The position numbers and the translations under genes are program-made. Of a DNA stretch of 10,594 bases, positions 1-7,116 are shown one piece after another. The notes under the pieces are model-generated. The model searched no databases and was not told where the DNA came from. It saw nothing but the letters and a program-made list of their open reading frames with translations. Position 1 is the stretch's first letter. Each line of letters starts with the position of its first letter. Source of the stretch: Aurantimonadaceae bacterium (lineage in GTDB: Bacteria > Pseudomonadota > Alphaproteobacteria > Rhizobiales > Rhizobiaceae); the NCBI GenBank assembly GCA_003232595.1, contig QIIJ01000382.1:1-10594 (forward strand), written 5' to 3'.

Positions 1-280
1 CCTGATGGATAAACCTTGCATCATCGCCAACAATTTCAGCCAGATGGGTCAAAAATGCGATCACATCATGTTTGGTTTCGCGTTCAATCTCATCAATCCG
101 CGCCACATCGAATGTGGCGTTACCCGCTTTCTCCCAAATCGTTTCTGCAGCCTCTTTGGGAATGACACCAAGTTCGCCAAGCGCATCACACGCATGAGCT
201 TCAATTTCAAACCAGATGCGAAACTTGCTTTCAGGAGACCAGATTGCCACCATTTCCGGACGTGAATACCGCGAAATCAT
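1..280 (-). CDS. purB: Adenylosuccinate lyase, N-terminal part (runs off the left edge)
   Basis: Only the first 93 codons are inside the window. PurB is a cytosolic enzyme of the fumarase/aspartase superfamily. It cleaves SAICAR to AICAR in de novo purine synthesis and adenylosuccinate to AMP. The reverse-strand translation begins MISRYSRPEMVAIWSPESKF and continues through IWFEIEAHACDALGELGVIP, then RIDEIERETKHDVIAFLTHL, ending in FIHQ just before the expected GMTSSD-type segment. These are hallmark N-terminal blocks of bacterial PurB. The ATG at 280 has AAAGG about 9 nt upstream, and the MISRYSRPEM opening is what the family usually shows, so the start is secure. It lies downstream of a membrane-protein gene on the same strand across an 86-nt gap that holds a candidate promoter, so it is probably transcribed independently. 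The family assignment is very sure; the rest of the gene is not visible. Confidence 0.96.
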   Translation of the reverse strand, partial: MISRYSRPEMVAIWSPESKFRIWFEIEAHACDALGELGVIPKEAAETIWEKAGNATFDVARIDEIERETKHDVIAFLTHLAEIVGDDARFIHQ

Positions 281-306
281 TTCAGTGTACCTTTGCTTGA
301 TCTGGA

Positions 307-335
307 ATCATATTCAACCTGCATGAGGACGTAAA
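307..335 (-). promoter_or_regulatory. Candidate sigma-70-type promoter of purB
   Basis: On the minus strand TTTACG (335-330) and TATGAT (312-307) are separated by 17 nt, matching TTGACA and TATAAT at 4 and 5 of 6 positions. This would place the transcript start roughly 20 nt upstream of the purB ATG, leaving room for the AAAGG ribosome-binding site. It was identified by eye only, with no transcription evidence. Confidence 0.4.
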
Positions 336-366
336 CCGAATGAGTGCTATTCACAACAAGGTCGTG

Positions 367-939
367 TTAATCATCGGTGGATGGTGCCAATTTGACGAAC
401 AGCCAGGCCACCAGCAACAGGCCGGCAGGCCCGAATGGCAACAGTGTTCTCAGGCCCTGGACGGCAAACAGATAGAACGCCGAGGCGGTGGTAAAGGCAA
501 ACTGGAAGAACCAGGTGATTGTAAACTCGATTGAATGCCACTGGGCGTAATATTGCCGGTACTGCAAGGCAAAGAGACCCGCAATTAGCCCTATTGTCGA
601 AACAAGTATTACAACAAAACCTACAGTAAATCGTTTTGGTGGTATTCGGCGAGCCGCAAAGAGGATTGAACAAAACCATCCGACAGTTCCGCCGGCAAAT
701 GCGCCTGTAAATACCAGCAATGCGAAACGGCCAATGGACATCAAATCCTGCCAGCCGAGGAAATAAAGGCTTACAAATGAATGAGCTGCCAGAAACAGGG
801 CCCACAGGAAACCAAAAACAATTGCCTGCTGCCAATGGGTGAATGCCAGTCGCAAATTGGAGTGGTCGTGCCGCACGGAAACAGATCGGGTGATGGGGTT
901 ACGGGCCAAATTTTTCAAACCATGTGGGATGTGAATCAT
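367..939 (-). CDS. Small polytopic membrane protein of unknown function
   Basis: I do not recognise the family. From the ATG at 939 the product is 190 residues: a basic, hydrophilic N-terminus of about 36 residues, then about five hydrophobic segments near residues 38-61, 70-96, 104-126, 137-160 and 168-184, with short charged loops (for example AARRIPPKRF at 96-105) and an acidic tail ending STDD. This is a typical inner-membrane protein. No catalytic motif is evident. The start is uncertain. The ATG at 939 overlaps the 3' end of the upstream hydrolase gene by 41 nt and has no clear Shine-Dalgarno sequence. An in-frame GTG at 876 lies just after the hydrolase stop but also lacks one. The overlap or close packing suggests it is the last gene of a unit with the P1 hydrolase and the binding protein, translated by coupling. 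Any role in exporting or retaining hydrolase products would be speculation. Confidence 0.7.
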   Translation of the reverse strand: MIHIPHGLKNLARNPITRSVSVRHDHSNLRLAFTHWQQAIVFGFLWALFLAAHSFVSLYFLGWQDLMSIGRFALLVFTGAFAGGTVGWFCSILFAARRIPPKRFTVGFVVILVSTIGLIAGLFALQYRQYYAQWHSIEFTITWFFQFAFTTASAFYLFAVQGLRTLLPFGPAGLLLVAWLFVKLAPSTDD

Positions 940-1930
940 TGTTTGCAGGCCGGGCTGCAAAAACACCACGTGCAATGGCCCTGGCCAGGGTACTGGCTGC
1001 AATTGCGCCAAGGTCAATCAAGTCATCAAGCGTTACAGGCTTGCCTGATTGACCGGTTGCGATTGCAAATACCAGGTCGCCATCCATTGGTGTGTGGCAG
1101 GGCCAGATTGCGCGCGCCAGACCGTCATGGGCTGATATTGCAAGCCGTTTGGCCTGGGATTTGGTTAGTTCTGCATCTGTTGCAACAATTGCAATTGTAG
1201 TATTGGTGCCTACAGACTGTGAGTTTCGATGTTTTATGCACAATTCACGGGCACTTTCCGGCATTGGGGTGGGGAAACCATAACCGCCAAACTCGCCGTT
1301 CAACTCAAATGGCGCGGCCCAAAAATGCTTGCTGTCACCAACAAGAGTTGAACCAAGTGCATTGACGGCAACCAGCGCTCCAACAGTAATTTTCTCACCA
1401 CTGGTGAAACAGAGTTCAGTGGAGGCGGAGCCCAGCCCGCCTTTGCAATTGGCAGTCGTTGCTCCGGTTCCTGCACCTGCAGATCCAAGGTCGAAATCAG
1501 CAGCAGCATTGCCAACAGCATCAAACCCCAGTTCCCGGTAGGGTGCATAGCGCCCCCACTGTTTATTGCCGCCGTTTTGTAGATCAAACAGAATTGCCGA
1601 GGGAACAATGGGTATGCGGTTCAGCCCGACCTGATATCCCCGGCCTAATTCCCGCAATGCTGCCTGCACGCCTGAAGCTGTATCCAGTCCAAATGCGGAT
1701 CCCCCGGAAAGTACCAGAGCATCAACTGATTCCACCAGGTTTTCCGGAGAAAGCAATTCTGTATCTCGTGTGCCTGGGCCACCTCCCATAACATGGAGGG
1801 ATGCAACCACTGGCTGGTCGCAGATCAACACTGTTGCCCCGGTTTTGGCCTCGTCATCTGATGTGTTTCCAACCCTTAGGCCGGCAATATCTGTGATGAG
1901 ATTTCCTCGGCCCATGGTGATACTACTCAT
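899..1930 (-). CDS. P1 (S58/DmpA-NylC) family self-cleaving N-terminal-nucleophile hydrolase
   Basis: The product is 343 residues, a normal length for this family, which includes DmpA (L-aminopeptidase/D-Ala-esterase), BapA (beta-aminopeptidase) and NylC (nylon-oligomer endo-hydrolase). These enzymes self-cleave, and the new N-terminal Ser or Thr becomes the nucleophile. Visible blocks are GNTSDDEAKTGATVL (21-35), VLSGGSAFGLDTASGV (73-88), NCKGGLGSAS (161-170), GTNTTIAIVATDA (241-253) and PMDGD (281-285). The predicted cleavage is Asn243/Thr244. Thr244, Asp283 and Asp285 have the same spacing (39 and 41 residues) as the NylC triad Thr267, Asp306, Asp308 as I recall it, so the active site is NylC-like rather than the Ser type of DmpA/BapA. 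The chains would be about 243 and 100 residues. There is no signal peptide, so it is probably cytoplasmic. The gene starts 3 nt after the stop of a periplasmic binding protein gene, hinting that imported amides or peptides are the substrate. The substrate cannot be read from the sequence. Confidence 0.93.
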   Translation of the reverse strand: MSSITMGRGNLITDIAGLRVGNTSDDEAKTGATVLICDQPVVASLHVMGGGPGTRDTELLSPENLVESVDALVLSGGSAFGLDTASGVQAALRELGRGYQVGLNRIPIVPSAILFDLQNGGNKQWGRYAPYRELGFDAVGNAAADFDLGSAGAGTGATTANCKGGLGSASTELCFTSGEKITVGALVAVNALGSTLVGDSKHFWAAPFELNGEFGGYGFPTPMPESARELCIKHRNSQSVGTNTTIAIVATDAELTKSQAKRLAISAHDGLARAIWPCHTPMDGDLVFAIATGQSGKPVTLDDLIDLGAIAASTLARAIARGVFAARPANNDSHPTWFEKFGP

Positions 1931-1933
1931 GGG

Positions 1934-3046
1934 TCAGGAACCGCCCAGCGGCATCATTTTTTGATCTTTCCAGACATGCAGACTGTAGGATAAGGCGTCT
2001 GCGCGTCCGTTTTGGTCAAATGAAACCTGGCCCATGATTGTACTATATTCCTGACCTTCAAGCATCAGGTTGTTGTTAGATATAGCCAAAGCCGCAATTT
2101 GATACAGGGCATATCCCGGTATCACGGCACCATCAGCAGAAAGCCCCTGTTGTTTAAGGTTTACAACGAAATTTTTTGCCGAAGCAAAATCGGCAGGCGG
2201 GCGTTGCATAATTGACAATATGCCCTCGGGAATACTTGGGGCGTCATCAACAAAGGGCAGCAGTGTGAGCGATTCACCACCGGCAACTTCGATATCCAGA
2301 TTGATTTTGCGCGCGTCGCGGGCAATCTGCGCCACATCGCTGGCATCACCGCCCACGAACAGGGCTTCGATGTTGTTTTTTGCCAGGCGTCGCAACATGG
2401 CAATCTGGGTGGACTGGAGAGGACGAAAATTTGCCTGGGCGACAGGTCGCTGCCCGCTCAAATCAGCCAGGGTTTTAAACCGGTCTGCAATTCCGCGACC
2501 GTAAATCCCGCCATCATCGGCTATTGCATATGCTTTGCCCTGCCAGCGTTTTAACAAAATCCGGCTGATTGCATCAGCTTCCGCATTCACATTGCCGGCA
2601 AGTGTGTAGACCAGTCGGTCGTTGTTTTTTCGTTCAAAATCGAGCCTGGAGGCGCTGAGAAACGGTACAATGACGGGAATTCCGGCAGGGGATAATACCT
2701 CCAGCGCAGCAAAAAGGGCTTCACTGCAAAGAGGGCCAATGACAATCTTTGCCTGAACCCGTAATAATTGTTCCGCCGCACTTTTTGCCTCATCGGCATC
2801 GCATTTGCTGTCACGTATCTCAAAGATAATTTTTTCACCGTTGCCCGTTGCTTGAAGCTTGTCAGCGGCCAGTCGTGCGCCCAGTTCCAGTTGTTTGCCA
2901 AGCACTGCATTTTTCCCGGATAGTGGTGCCAACAGGCCTATGACCTGCTCAGCCGTAGCCGTGCCCTGAAAAAGCGCTGCAGCCACAGCAAAAGCCGGTA
3001 AAATCCGGCGCATGCAATTGAGCACAGTGAATCGATTGAACTTCAT
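1934..3046 (-). CDS. Periplasmic ABC-type substrate-binding protein, Peripla_BP_6 / LivJ-like family
   Basis: The product is about 370 residues from the ATG at 3046, a usual length for type I receptors of branched-chain amino acid or amide uptake. An N-terminal export signal is visible: basic residues, a hydrophobic core around ILPAFAVAAALF, and a cleavage site after ATA (about residue 32). The mature protein opens with EQVIGLLAPLSGKNAVLGKQ, the family's typical first strand and ligand loop. Two cysteines (about 82 and 107, in DSKC and GPLCSE) match the disulfide known in LivJ. Later blocks include DDGGIYGRGI and GYALYQIAALA. No ABC permease or ATPase gene is in the window, so it is an orphan receptor here. 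It sits 3 nt before the P1 hydrolase gene, which suggests a shared substrate. An in-frame ATG at 3064 would add six residues, and one at 3013 would give a shorter signal peptide. None has a strong ribosome-binding site. The ligand is unknown. Confidence 0.88.
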   Translation of the reverse strand: MKFNRFTVLNCMRRILPAFAVAAALFQGTATAEQVIGLLAPLSGKNAVLGKQLELGARLAADKLQATGNGEKIIFEIRDSKCDADEAKSAAEQLLRVQAKIVIGPLCSEALFAALEVLSPAGIPVIVPFLSASRLDFERKNNDRLVYTLAGNVNAEADAISRILLKRWQGKAYAIADDGGIYGRGIADRFKTLADLSGQRPVAQANFRPLQSTQIAMLRRLAKNNIEALFVGGDASDVAQIARDARKINLDIEVAGGESLTLLPFVDDAPSIPEGILSIMQRPPADFASAKNFVVNLKQQGLSADGAVIPGYALYQIAALAISNNNLMLEGQEYSTIMGQVSFDQNGRADALSYSLHVWKDQKMMPLGGS

Positions 3047-3196
3047 GGGCCAACCATACAACATATAATTCCACTGATAAGGTTCAAAGTATCATTATTC
3101 TCAATCGGGCCAACGTTAATTATATTGCCAAAGGGTTGCGCTATCGGTGAAATGCAGCTTTACAAGACGGGACCACATCGTCAAAATTAATTCAGA

Positions 3197-3220
3197 GCCG
3201 CACCTCAACCAAAGTGCGGT
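3197..3220 (+). other. Leader hairpin upstream of the LivJ-like gene
   Basis: CCGCAC (3198-3203) and GTGCGG (3214-3219) are perfect inverted repeats around a 10-nt A/C-rich loop, extended by a possible G-U pair (3197/3220). The structure ends about 8 nt before the Shine-Dalgarno sequence at 3228-3232. In the mRNA it could act as a 5' stabilising or regulatory hairpin, or it could be a protein-binding dyad in DNA. The function is inferred only from position. Confidence 0.4.
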
Positions 3221-3227
3221 CATTCAT

Positions 3228-3232
3228 GGGAG
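3228..3232 (+). promoter_or_regulatory. Ribosome-binding site that fixes the start of the LivJ-like gene
   Basis: GGGAG lies 7 nt before the ATG at 3240, and the signal peptide begins directly at that ATG. This decides against the upstream in-frame start at 3147, which would put 31 hydrophilic residues in front of the export signal. Confidence 0.8.
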
Positions 3233-3239
3233 AAAAATA

Positions 3240-4454
3240 ATGGTCAAAAAGATAAAATATGTGCTTGCAGCAGGCGTTGCACTGGGAAGCCTTGCCTTGC
3301 CATTCAATGCTATGGCGCAGGAAATCAAGATCGGTTTCCTCGGTGGTTTCACCGGGCCGATTGAATCGCTGATGCCGCCGATTGCCAATGGTGCAAAACT
3401 TGCAATTTCCCAAGTCAATGCTGCCGGCGGTGTTCTTGGTGGTAAAACAATTGAAGTTGTTACAGCTGACACAACCTGTGTAGATGCAACCAAAGCATCT
3501 GATGCCGCTGACCGTTTGGTCAATGTGGAAAAGGTTGTGGCAATTGTCGGTGCTCAATGTTCGGGTTCGACAATCGCTTCGGCTAATAACGTTGCTGTAC
3601 CAGCAGGTGTTGCAATGATTTCACCGGCATCCACATCGCCGGCAATTTCATCGCTTGATGACAAGGATCTGGTGTTCCGCACCGCTCCCTCGGATGCGTT
3701 TCAGGGTGAAGTGCTTTCCCGTCTGATCCAGTCCAAGGGGATCAAGTCAGTAGCGCTCACTTATGTAAACAACGACTACGGCAAGGGATTTTCCGCGGCA
3801 TTTGCCAAGGCCTTTGAGGCCAGCGGTGGCAAAGTTACCGCCAATGAAGCCCACGAGGACGGAAAGGCAGACTACCGCGCCGAAATTGGTTCTCTGGCCT
3901 CCGCCGGAGGTGATGCTCTGGTAATTTTGGCCTATGGTGATGGTTCCGGCCAGACTATTACGCGTCAGGTGCTGGAATCCGGCGATTTTGACAAGTTCTT
4001 CGGTGGTGATGGCATGATTTCGAGTGCCTTTGTTAAATCCATGGGCGGCGCTCTTGATGGCAAGTTCACTGTTACCAGTCCCGGTGCTGCCGGCGGTGCG
4101 GCAACTGATATGTTTAATACGGCAGCAGATGCGGCAGGTGTCAATCGGGAATCACCGTTTGTTGGCAACTCCTACGATGCAGCATTCATCCTGGCGCTGG
4201 CCATCGAACAGGCCGGCAGTATGGACCGCAGCGCAATTGCCAAGGCAGTTCGTGATGTGGCCTCTGCGCCGGGTGAAGTGATTAAGCCCGGAGAGTGGGA
4301 AAAAGCAGTGGCAGCGATTAAAGCAGGCAAGGGTGTCAACTATGAAGGGGCCGTTGGTTCCCATGAGTTTGATGCTGCCGGTGATGTTGCTGGAACCTAT
4401 GATGAAGCCATGGTTGACAATGGCGCCGTCAAAATTGTTGGGCCGCTTGAATAG
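3240..4454 (+). CDS. Branched-chain amino acid-type ABC transporter substrate-binding protein (LivJ-like)
   Basis: The product is 404 residues. It opens with a clean signal peptide, MVKKIKYVLAAGVALGSLAL, cleaved after AMA (residue 26). The mature protein starts QEIKIGFLGGFTGP, the usual Peripla_BP_6 opening. Cys80 (in DTTC) and Cys107 (in GAQCSG) match the LivJ disulfide pair. Further family blocks are SPASTSPAIS (128-137), the ligand-loop region; YVNNDYGKGF (175-184), the second-lobe hinge region; and GNSYDAAFILALA (309-321). The protein captures a small solute, probably an amino acid or amide, in the periplasm and would deliver it to a LivHMGF-type permease that is not encoded nearby. It shares fold and cysteine pair with the divergent receptor at 1934-3046, but the sequences are clearly different, so they are distant paralogs. 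It is followed by a strong terminator and so is probably monocistronic and well expressed. The exact ligand cannot be assigned. Confidence 0.93.
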   Translation: MVKKIKYVLAAGVALGSLALPFNAMAQEIKIGFLGGFTGPIESLMPPIANGAKLAISQVNAAGGVLGGKTIEVVTADTTCVDATKASDAADRLVNVEKVVAIVGAQCSGSTIASANNVAVPAGVAMISPASTSPAISSLDDKDLVFRTAPSDAFQGEVLSRLIQSKGIKSVALTYVNNDYGKGFSAAFAKAFEASGGKVTANEAHEDGKADYRAEIGSLASAGGDALVILAYGDGSGQTITRQVLESGDFDKFFGGDGMISSAFVKSMGGALDGKFTVTSPGAAGGAATDMFNTAADAAGVNRESPFVGNSYDAAFILALAIEQAGSMDRSAIAKAVRDVASAPGEVIKPGEWEKAVAAIKAGKGVNYEGAVGSHEFDAAGDVAGTYDEAMVDNGAVKIVGPLE

Positions 4455-4476
4455 AACATTGTTTTGCTGACAGCGT

Positions 4477-4508
4477 AAAACCCGGGCACGTGTGTCCGGG
4501 TTTTTTTT
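4477..4508 (+). terminator. Rho-independent terminator of the LivJ-like gene
   Basis: The stem pairs 4477-4488 with 4493-4504: AAAACCCGGGCA against TGTCCGGGTTTT, 12 bp including one G-U pair, around a CGTG loop. It runs into eight consecutive T (4501-4508). It begins 22 nt after the stop codon and separates this gene from the downstream DUF1330 gene. Confidence 0.93.
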
Positions 4509-4565
4509 GTCAATTTAGCGAATATTCGAACCTTGCGGGAACCACTAATCTGGAGGGATAATTTC

Positions 4566-4982
4566 ATGCCAAATTTTGTTAATCCTGAACCTGCCCATTT
4601 CGGCCAGTTGAAATTGCTGCCAATGGACCAGTCGGTGCAAATGCTCAATCTGGTAAAACTGCGGGATCGCGCAGACTATGAGGATGGTGCAGACACCACG
4701 GGCAGAAAGGCTTACGACGAATATGGCCGGTTAAGTGCGCCGGTCTTCAATCGCGTTGGTGGGCGGATTATCTGGTCCGGGCAATTCGAGTTTATGGTCA
4801 TAGGACCGAAAGATGAACATTGGGATATTGCATTTGTTGCTGAATACCCAACCGGGCAGGCATTTATGGATATGGTATTCGATCCGGAATACCAGGCGAT
4901 TGTTTACCATCGCACTGCGGCGGTTGAAACATCCCGGCTGATACGTCTGCAGGCAAATGAAAGTGGTGCAGGATTTGGATAA
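4566..4982 (+). CDS. DUF1330 domain-containing protein
   Basis: The product is 138 residues from the ATG at 4566, which has GGAGGG (4552-4557) 8 nt upstream. That excellent site decides against an in-frame start at 4533. Family blocks are MLNLVKLRDRADYEDG (26-41), VGGRIIWSGQ (64-73) and the long C-terminal segment from DIAFVAEYPTGQAFMDM (87-103) through DPEYQAI to HRTAAVETSRLIR (115-127). DUF1330 proteins are small cytoplasmic dimeric alpha/beta-barrel proteins of unknown biochemical role. They resemble EthD-like and antibiotic-monooxygenase-type folds, but I see no catalytic residues that support an enzyme claim. The gene stands alone: a strong terminator precedes it, and parE approaches convergently with a 26-nt gap in which I see no terminator. 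A 10-bp palindrome lies in its leader at 4519-4528. Confidence 0.88.
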   Translation: MPNFVNPEPAHFGQLKLLPMDQSVQMLNLVKLRDRADYEDGADTTGRKAYDEYGRLSAPVFNRVGGRIIWSGQFEFMVIGPKDEHWDIAFVAEYPTGQAFMDMVFDPEYQAIVYHRTAAVETSRLIRLQANESGAGFG

Positions 4983-5008
4983 GTGCTCTGATCTGATGAT
5001 GTAACCAG

Positions 5009-7081
5009 TTAGACATCCAGTAATTCATCACTGGCAAACTCAGCGTTTTCCTGAATAAAACGGAAACGAGCCTCAGGTTTTGTACCCATCAACCGGTCCA
5101 CAGTGTCTTTTGTAGCTTCGGTCTCGGCAATTTCCACCCGCAACATTGAACGTTTGGCCGGGTCCATGGTGGTCTCTTTCAACTGCGAAGGCATCATTTC
5201 TCCCAGACCCTTAAAGCGCCCAACATCGATTTTTTTGTTGCCCTTGAATTCAGATTCAAGCAATTCATCCTTGTGGGCATCATCTCGGGCATAGAGGGTT
5301 TTGCCCCCTTGCGAAATACGATAAAGCGGAGGGATTGCCAAATACAAATGCCCGTCATGAATGAGTTCAGGCATCTCTGAATGAAAAAAAGTTATCAGCA
5401 ACGAAGCGATATGGGCACCGTCAACATCGGCATCTGTCATGATGATAACCCGGTCATAACGCAAATCCTGGTCACGATATTTGCTGCGCGTTCCACAGCC
5501 CAATGCCTGAATGAGATCAGCAATCTGCTGGCTTTGGGCCATCTTGTCCCGGCTGGCACTGGCAACATTCAAAATTTTGCCGCGTAAGGGCAGGATTGCC
5601 TGATTCTTGCGGTTGCGGGCCTGTTTGGCGGAGCCACCGGCAGAATCGCCCTCAACAATAAATATCTCGGTTCCGCCAGCTGCTGACTGGGAACAATCGG
5701 CAAGTTTGCCAGGCAAACGCAGCTTGCGTGATGCGCTCTTGCGGTTGATTTCCTTTTCTTTGCGTCGTCGCATGCGCTCTTCAGCACGATCAATGACCCA
5801 GTCGAGAAGTTTGTCGGCTTCCTGCGGCGAGGCTGCCAGCCAGTGGTCAAAGGGGTCACGAATTGCATTTTCAACAATGCGCTGCGCCTCAACTGTTGCC
5901 AGACGATCCTTGGTCTGACCAACAAATTCCGGTTCGCGGATAAACACCGAAAGCATCGCCGCGGCCGAAGTCATTACATCATCAGTTGAAATAACAGAAG
6001 CTCTTTTGTTACCAATGAGTTCTGCGTATGATTTCAGGCTTCGCGTTAACGCCAATCGCAACCCTGCCTCATGGGTGCCACCTTCCGCTGTCGGGATTGT
6101 ATTGCAGTATGAATGTACAAAACCGTCATCGCCGTGCCATGCGACGGCCCATTCAAGTGAGCCATGGCCGCCGGTTTTTTCAGTTTTGCCAAAGAATGGC
6201 TCGCGCGTGACCTGGTGTTGCTTACCCAGCGATGCTTCCAGATAATCGCGAAGACCGCCTGGAAAGTGGAAGGTGGCCTTTTCCGGCGTGTCATCCTTTT
6301 CACCGATCATTGTAGCGGCGCAGGACCAGCGAATTTCCACGCCGCCATAAAGATAGGCCTTTGAACGCGCCATTTTGAACAGACGGGAGGGTTCAAACCG
6401 TGCATTCCTGCCAAAAATATCGGCATCGGGGTGGAACCTGATCCTGGTACCGCGGCGGTTATGCACTTCACCGAGTGACTCAAGTTTGCTGGTGGGAATG
6501 CCACGTGAAAATACCTGTCGGAACAACTGCCGGTTTCGCGCGACTTCAACAGTCAGGTCATCCGACAGCGCGTTAACTACAGAGACGCCGACGCCGTGCA
6601 GGCCGCCGGATGTTTCATAGACATTACTGTCAAATTTGCCGCCCGCATGAAGCGTGGTCATGATGACTTCCAGTGCAGACTTATCCCTGAATTTCGGGTG
6701 TGGATCAACAGGAATTCCGCGGCCATTATCGGTAACGGACAAATAGCCCTCTTCGTCCAGTTCAACTTCGATCCAACTGGCATGGCCGGCCACTGCCTCA
6801 TCCATTGAATTGTCGATCACCTCGGCAAACAGGTGATGCATCGCCTTAAGATCGGTACCGCCAATATACATGCCGGGACGGCGGCGAACTGGTTCAAGCC
6901 CTTCAAGTACCTCAATATCAGAGGCGCTATAGTCACTGTCGCCAGCAGAATTTGCCGTCTGTTTGCGGGTCTTTCGGCCGGTTGTTTTTGGCACAGCACT
7001 GTTTGAAGGCTCCGGCGGTGTGCTACCTGCGGCCGGAGGCTGTTTTTCAGTCATTGAAAACAGATCGTTGGTATTGTCCAT
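5009..7081 (-). CDS. parE: DNA topoisomerase IV subunit B (ATPase subunit)
   Basis: The product is 690 residues. ParE forms a ParC2ParE2 enzyme that uses ATP to decatenate daughter chromosomes and relax supercoils. The order is: a low-complexity Pro/Ser/Thr/basic N-terminal extension (1-52); the GHKL ATPase with EVIDNSMDEAVAGH (87-100, catalytic Glu87, Asn91), DNGRGIP (118-124) and GGLHGVGVSVVNALS (159-173); the transducer with TAEGGTHEAG (331-340) and the QTK loop QTKDRL (389-394, Lys391); and the Toprim domain with EGDSAGG (477-483), PLRGKILNV (498-506) and DADVDG (550-555, metal-binding aspartates). The C-terminal block GRFKGLGEMMPSQL is at 621-634. The length and lack of the long GyrB insert, together with the QTKDRL form, favour ParE over GyrB. 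The ATG at 7081 has AGGA 11 nt upstream; a second Met at residue 10 has no ribosome-binding site. All key residues are intact. It is a single gene between convergent and divergent neighbours. Confidence 0.95.
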   Translation of the reverse strand: MDNTNDLFSMTEKQPPAAGSTPPEPSNSAVPKTTGRKTRKQTANSAGDSDYSASDIEVLEGLEPVRRRPGMYIGGTDLKAMHHLFAEVIDNSMDEAVAGHASWIEVELDEEGYLSVTDNGRGIPVDPHPKFRDKSALEVIMTTLHAGGKFDSNVYETSGGLHGVGVSVVNALSDDLTVEVARNRQLFRQVFSRGIPTSKLESLGEVHNRRGTRIRFHPDADIFGRNARFEPSRLFKMARSKAYLYGGVEIRWSCAATMIGEKDDTPEKATFHFPGGLRDYLEASLGKQHQVTREPFFGKTEKTGGHGSLEWAVAWHGDDGFVHSYCNTIPTAEGGTHEAGLRLALTRSLKSYAELIGNKRASVISTDDVMTSAAAMLSVFIREPEFVGQTKDRLATVEAQRIVENAIRDPFDHWLAASPQEADKLLDWVIDRAEERMRRRKEKEINRKSASRKLRLPGKLADCSQSAAGGTEIFIVEGDSAGGSAKQARNRKNQAILPLRGKILNVASASRDKMAQSQQIADLIQALGCGTRSKYRDQDLRYDRVIIMTDADVDGAHIASLLITFFHSEMPELIHDGHLYLAIPPLYRISQGGKTLYARDDAHKDELLESEFKGNKKIDVGRFKGLGEMMPSQLKETTMDPAKRSMLRVEIAETEATKDTVDRLMGTKPEARFRFIQENAEFASDELLDV

Positions 7082-7116
7082 TCAGGTGCGCATCCTTTTA
7101 ACCGGCGAATCACTTC

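Larger units (their letters stand above)
3047..3239. promoter_or_regulatory. Divergent intergenic control region between two binding-protein genes
   Basis: These 193 nt separate two divergently transcribed receptor genes and must hold both promoters. The part near 3060-3130 is AT-rich (for example TTAATTATATTG around 3116-3127). I could not pick a -35/-10 pair with correct spacing on either strand with any confidence. A hairpin just before the plus-strand gene is listed separately. An open reading frame extends upstream of the plus-strand start to 3147, but it lacks a signal-peptide-like opening and a ribosome-binding site, so it is treated as noncoding. Confidence 0.45.

Noticed and set aside
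781..1200. 139-codon plus-strand open frame antisense to the P1 hydrolase and membrane protein
   Set aside because: It is Gln/Leu-rich shadow translation of a coding region on the opposite strand, with no domain and no ribosome-binding site.
3147..3239. N-terminal extension of the LivJ-like receptor from an ATG at 3147
   Set aside because: It would place 31 hydrophilic residues before a clear signal peptide and has no ribosome-binding site, whereas the ATG at 3240 has GGGAG at ideal spacing.
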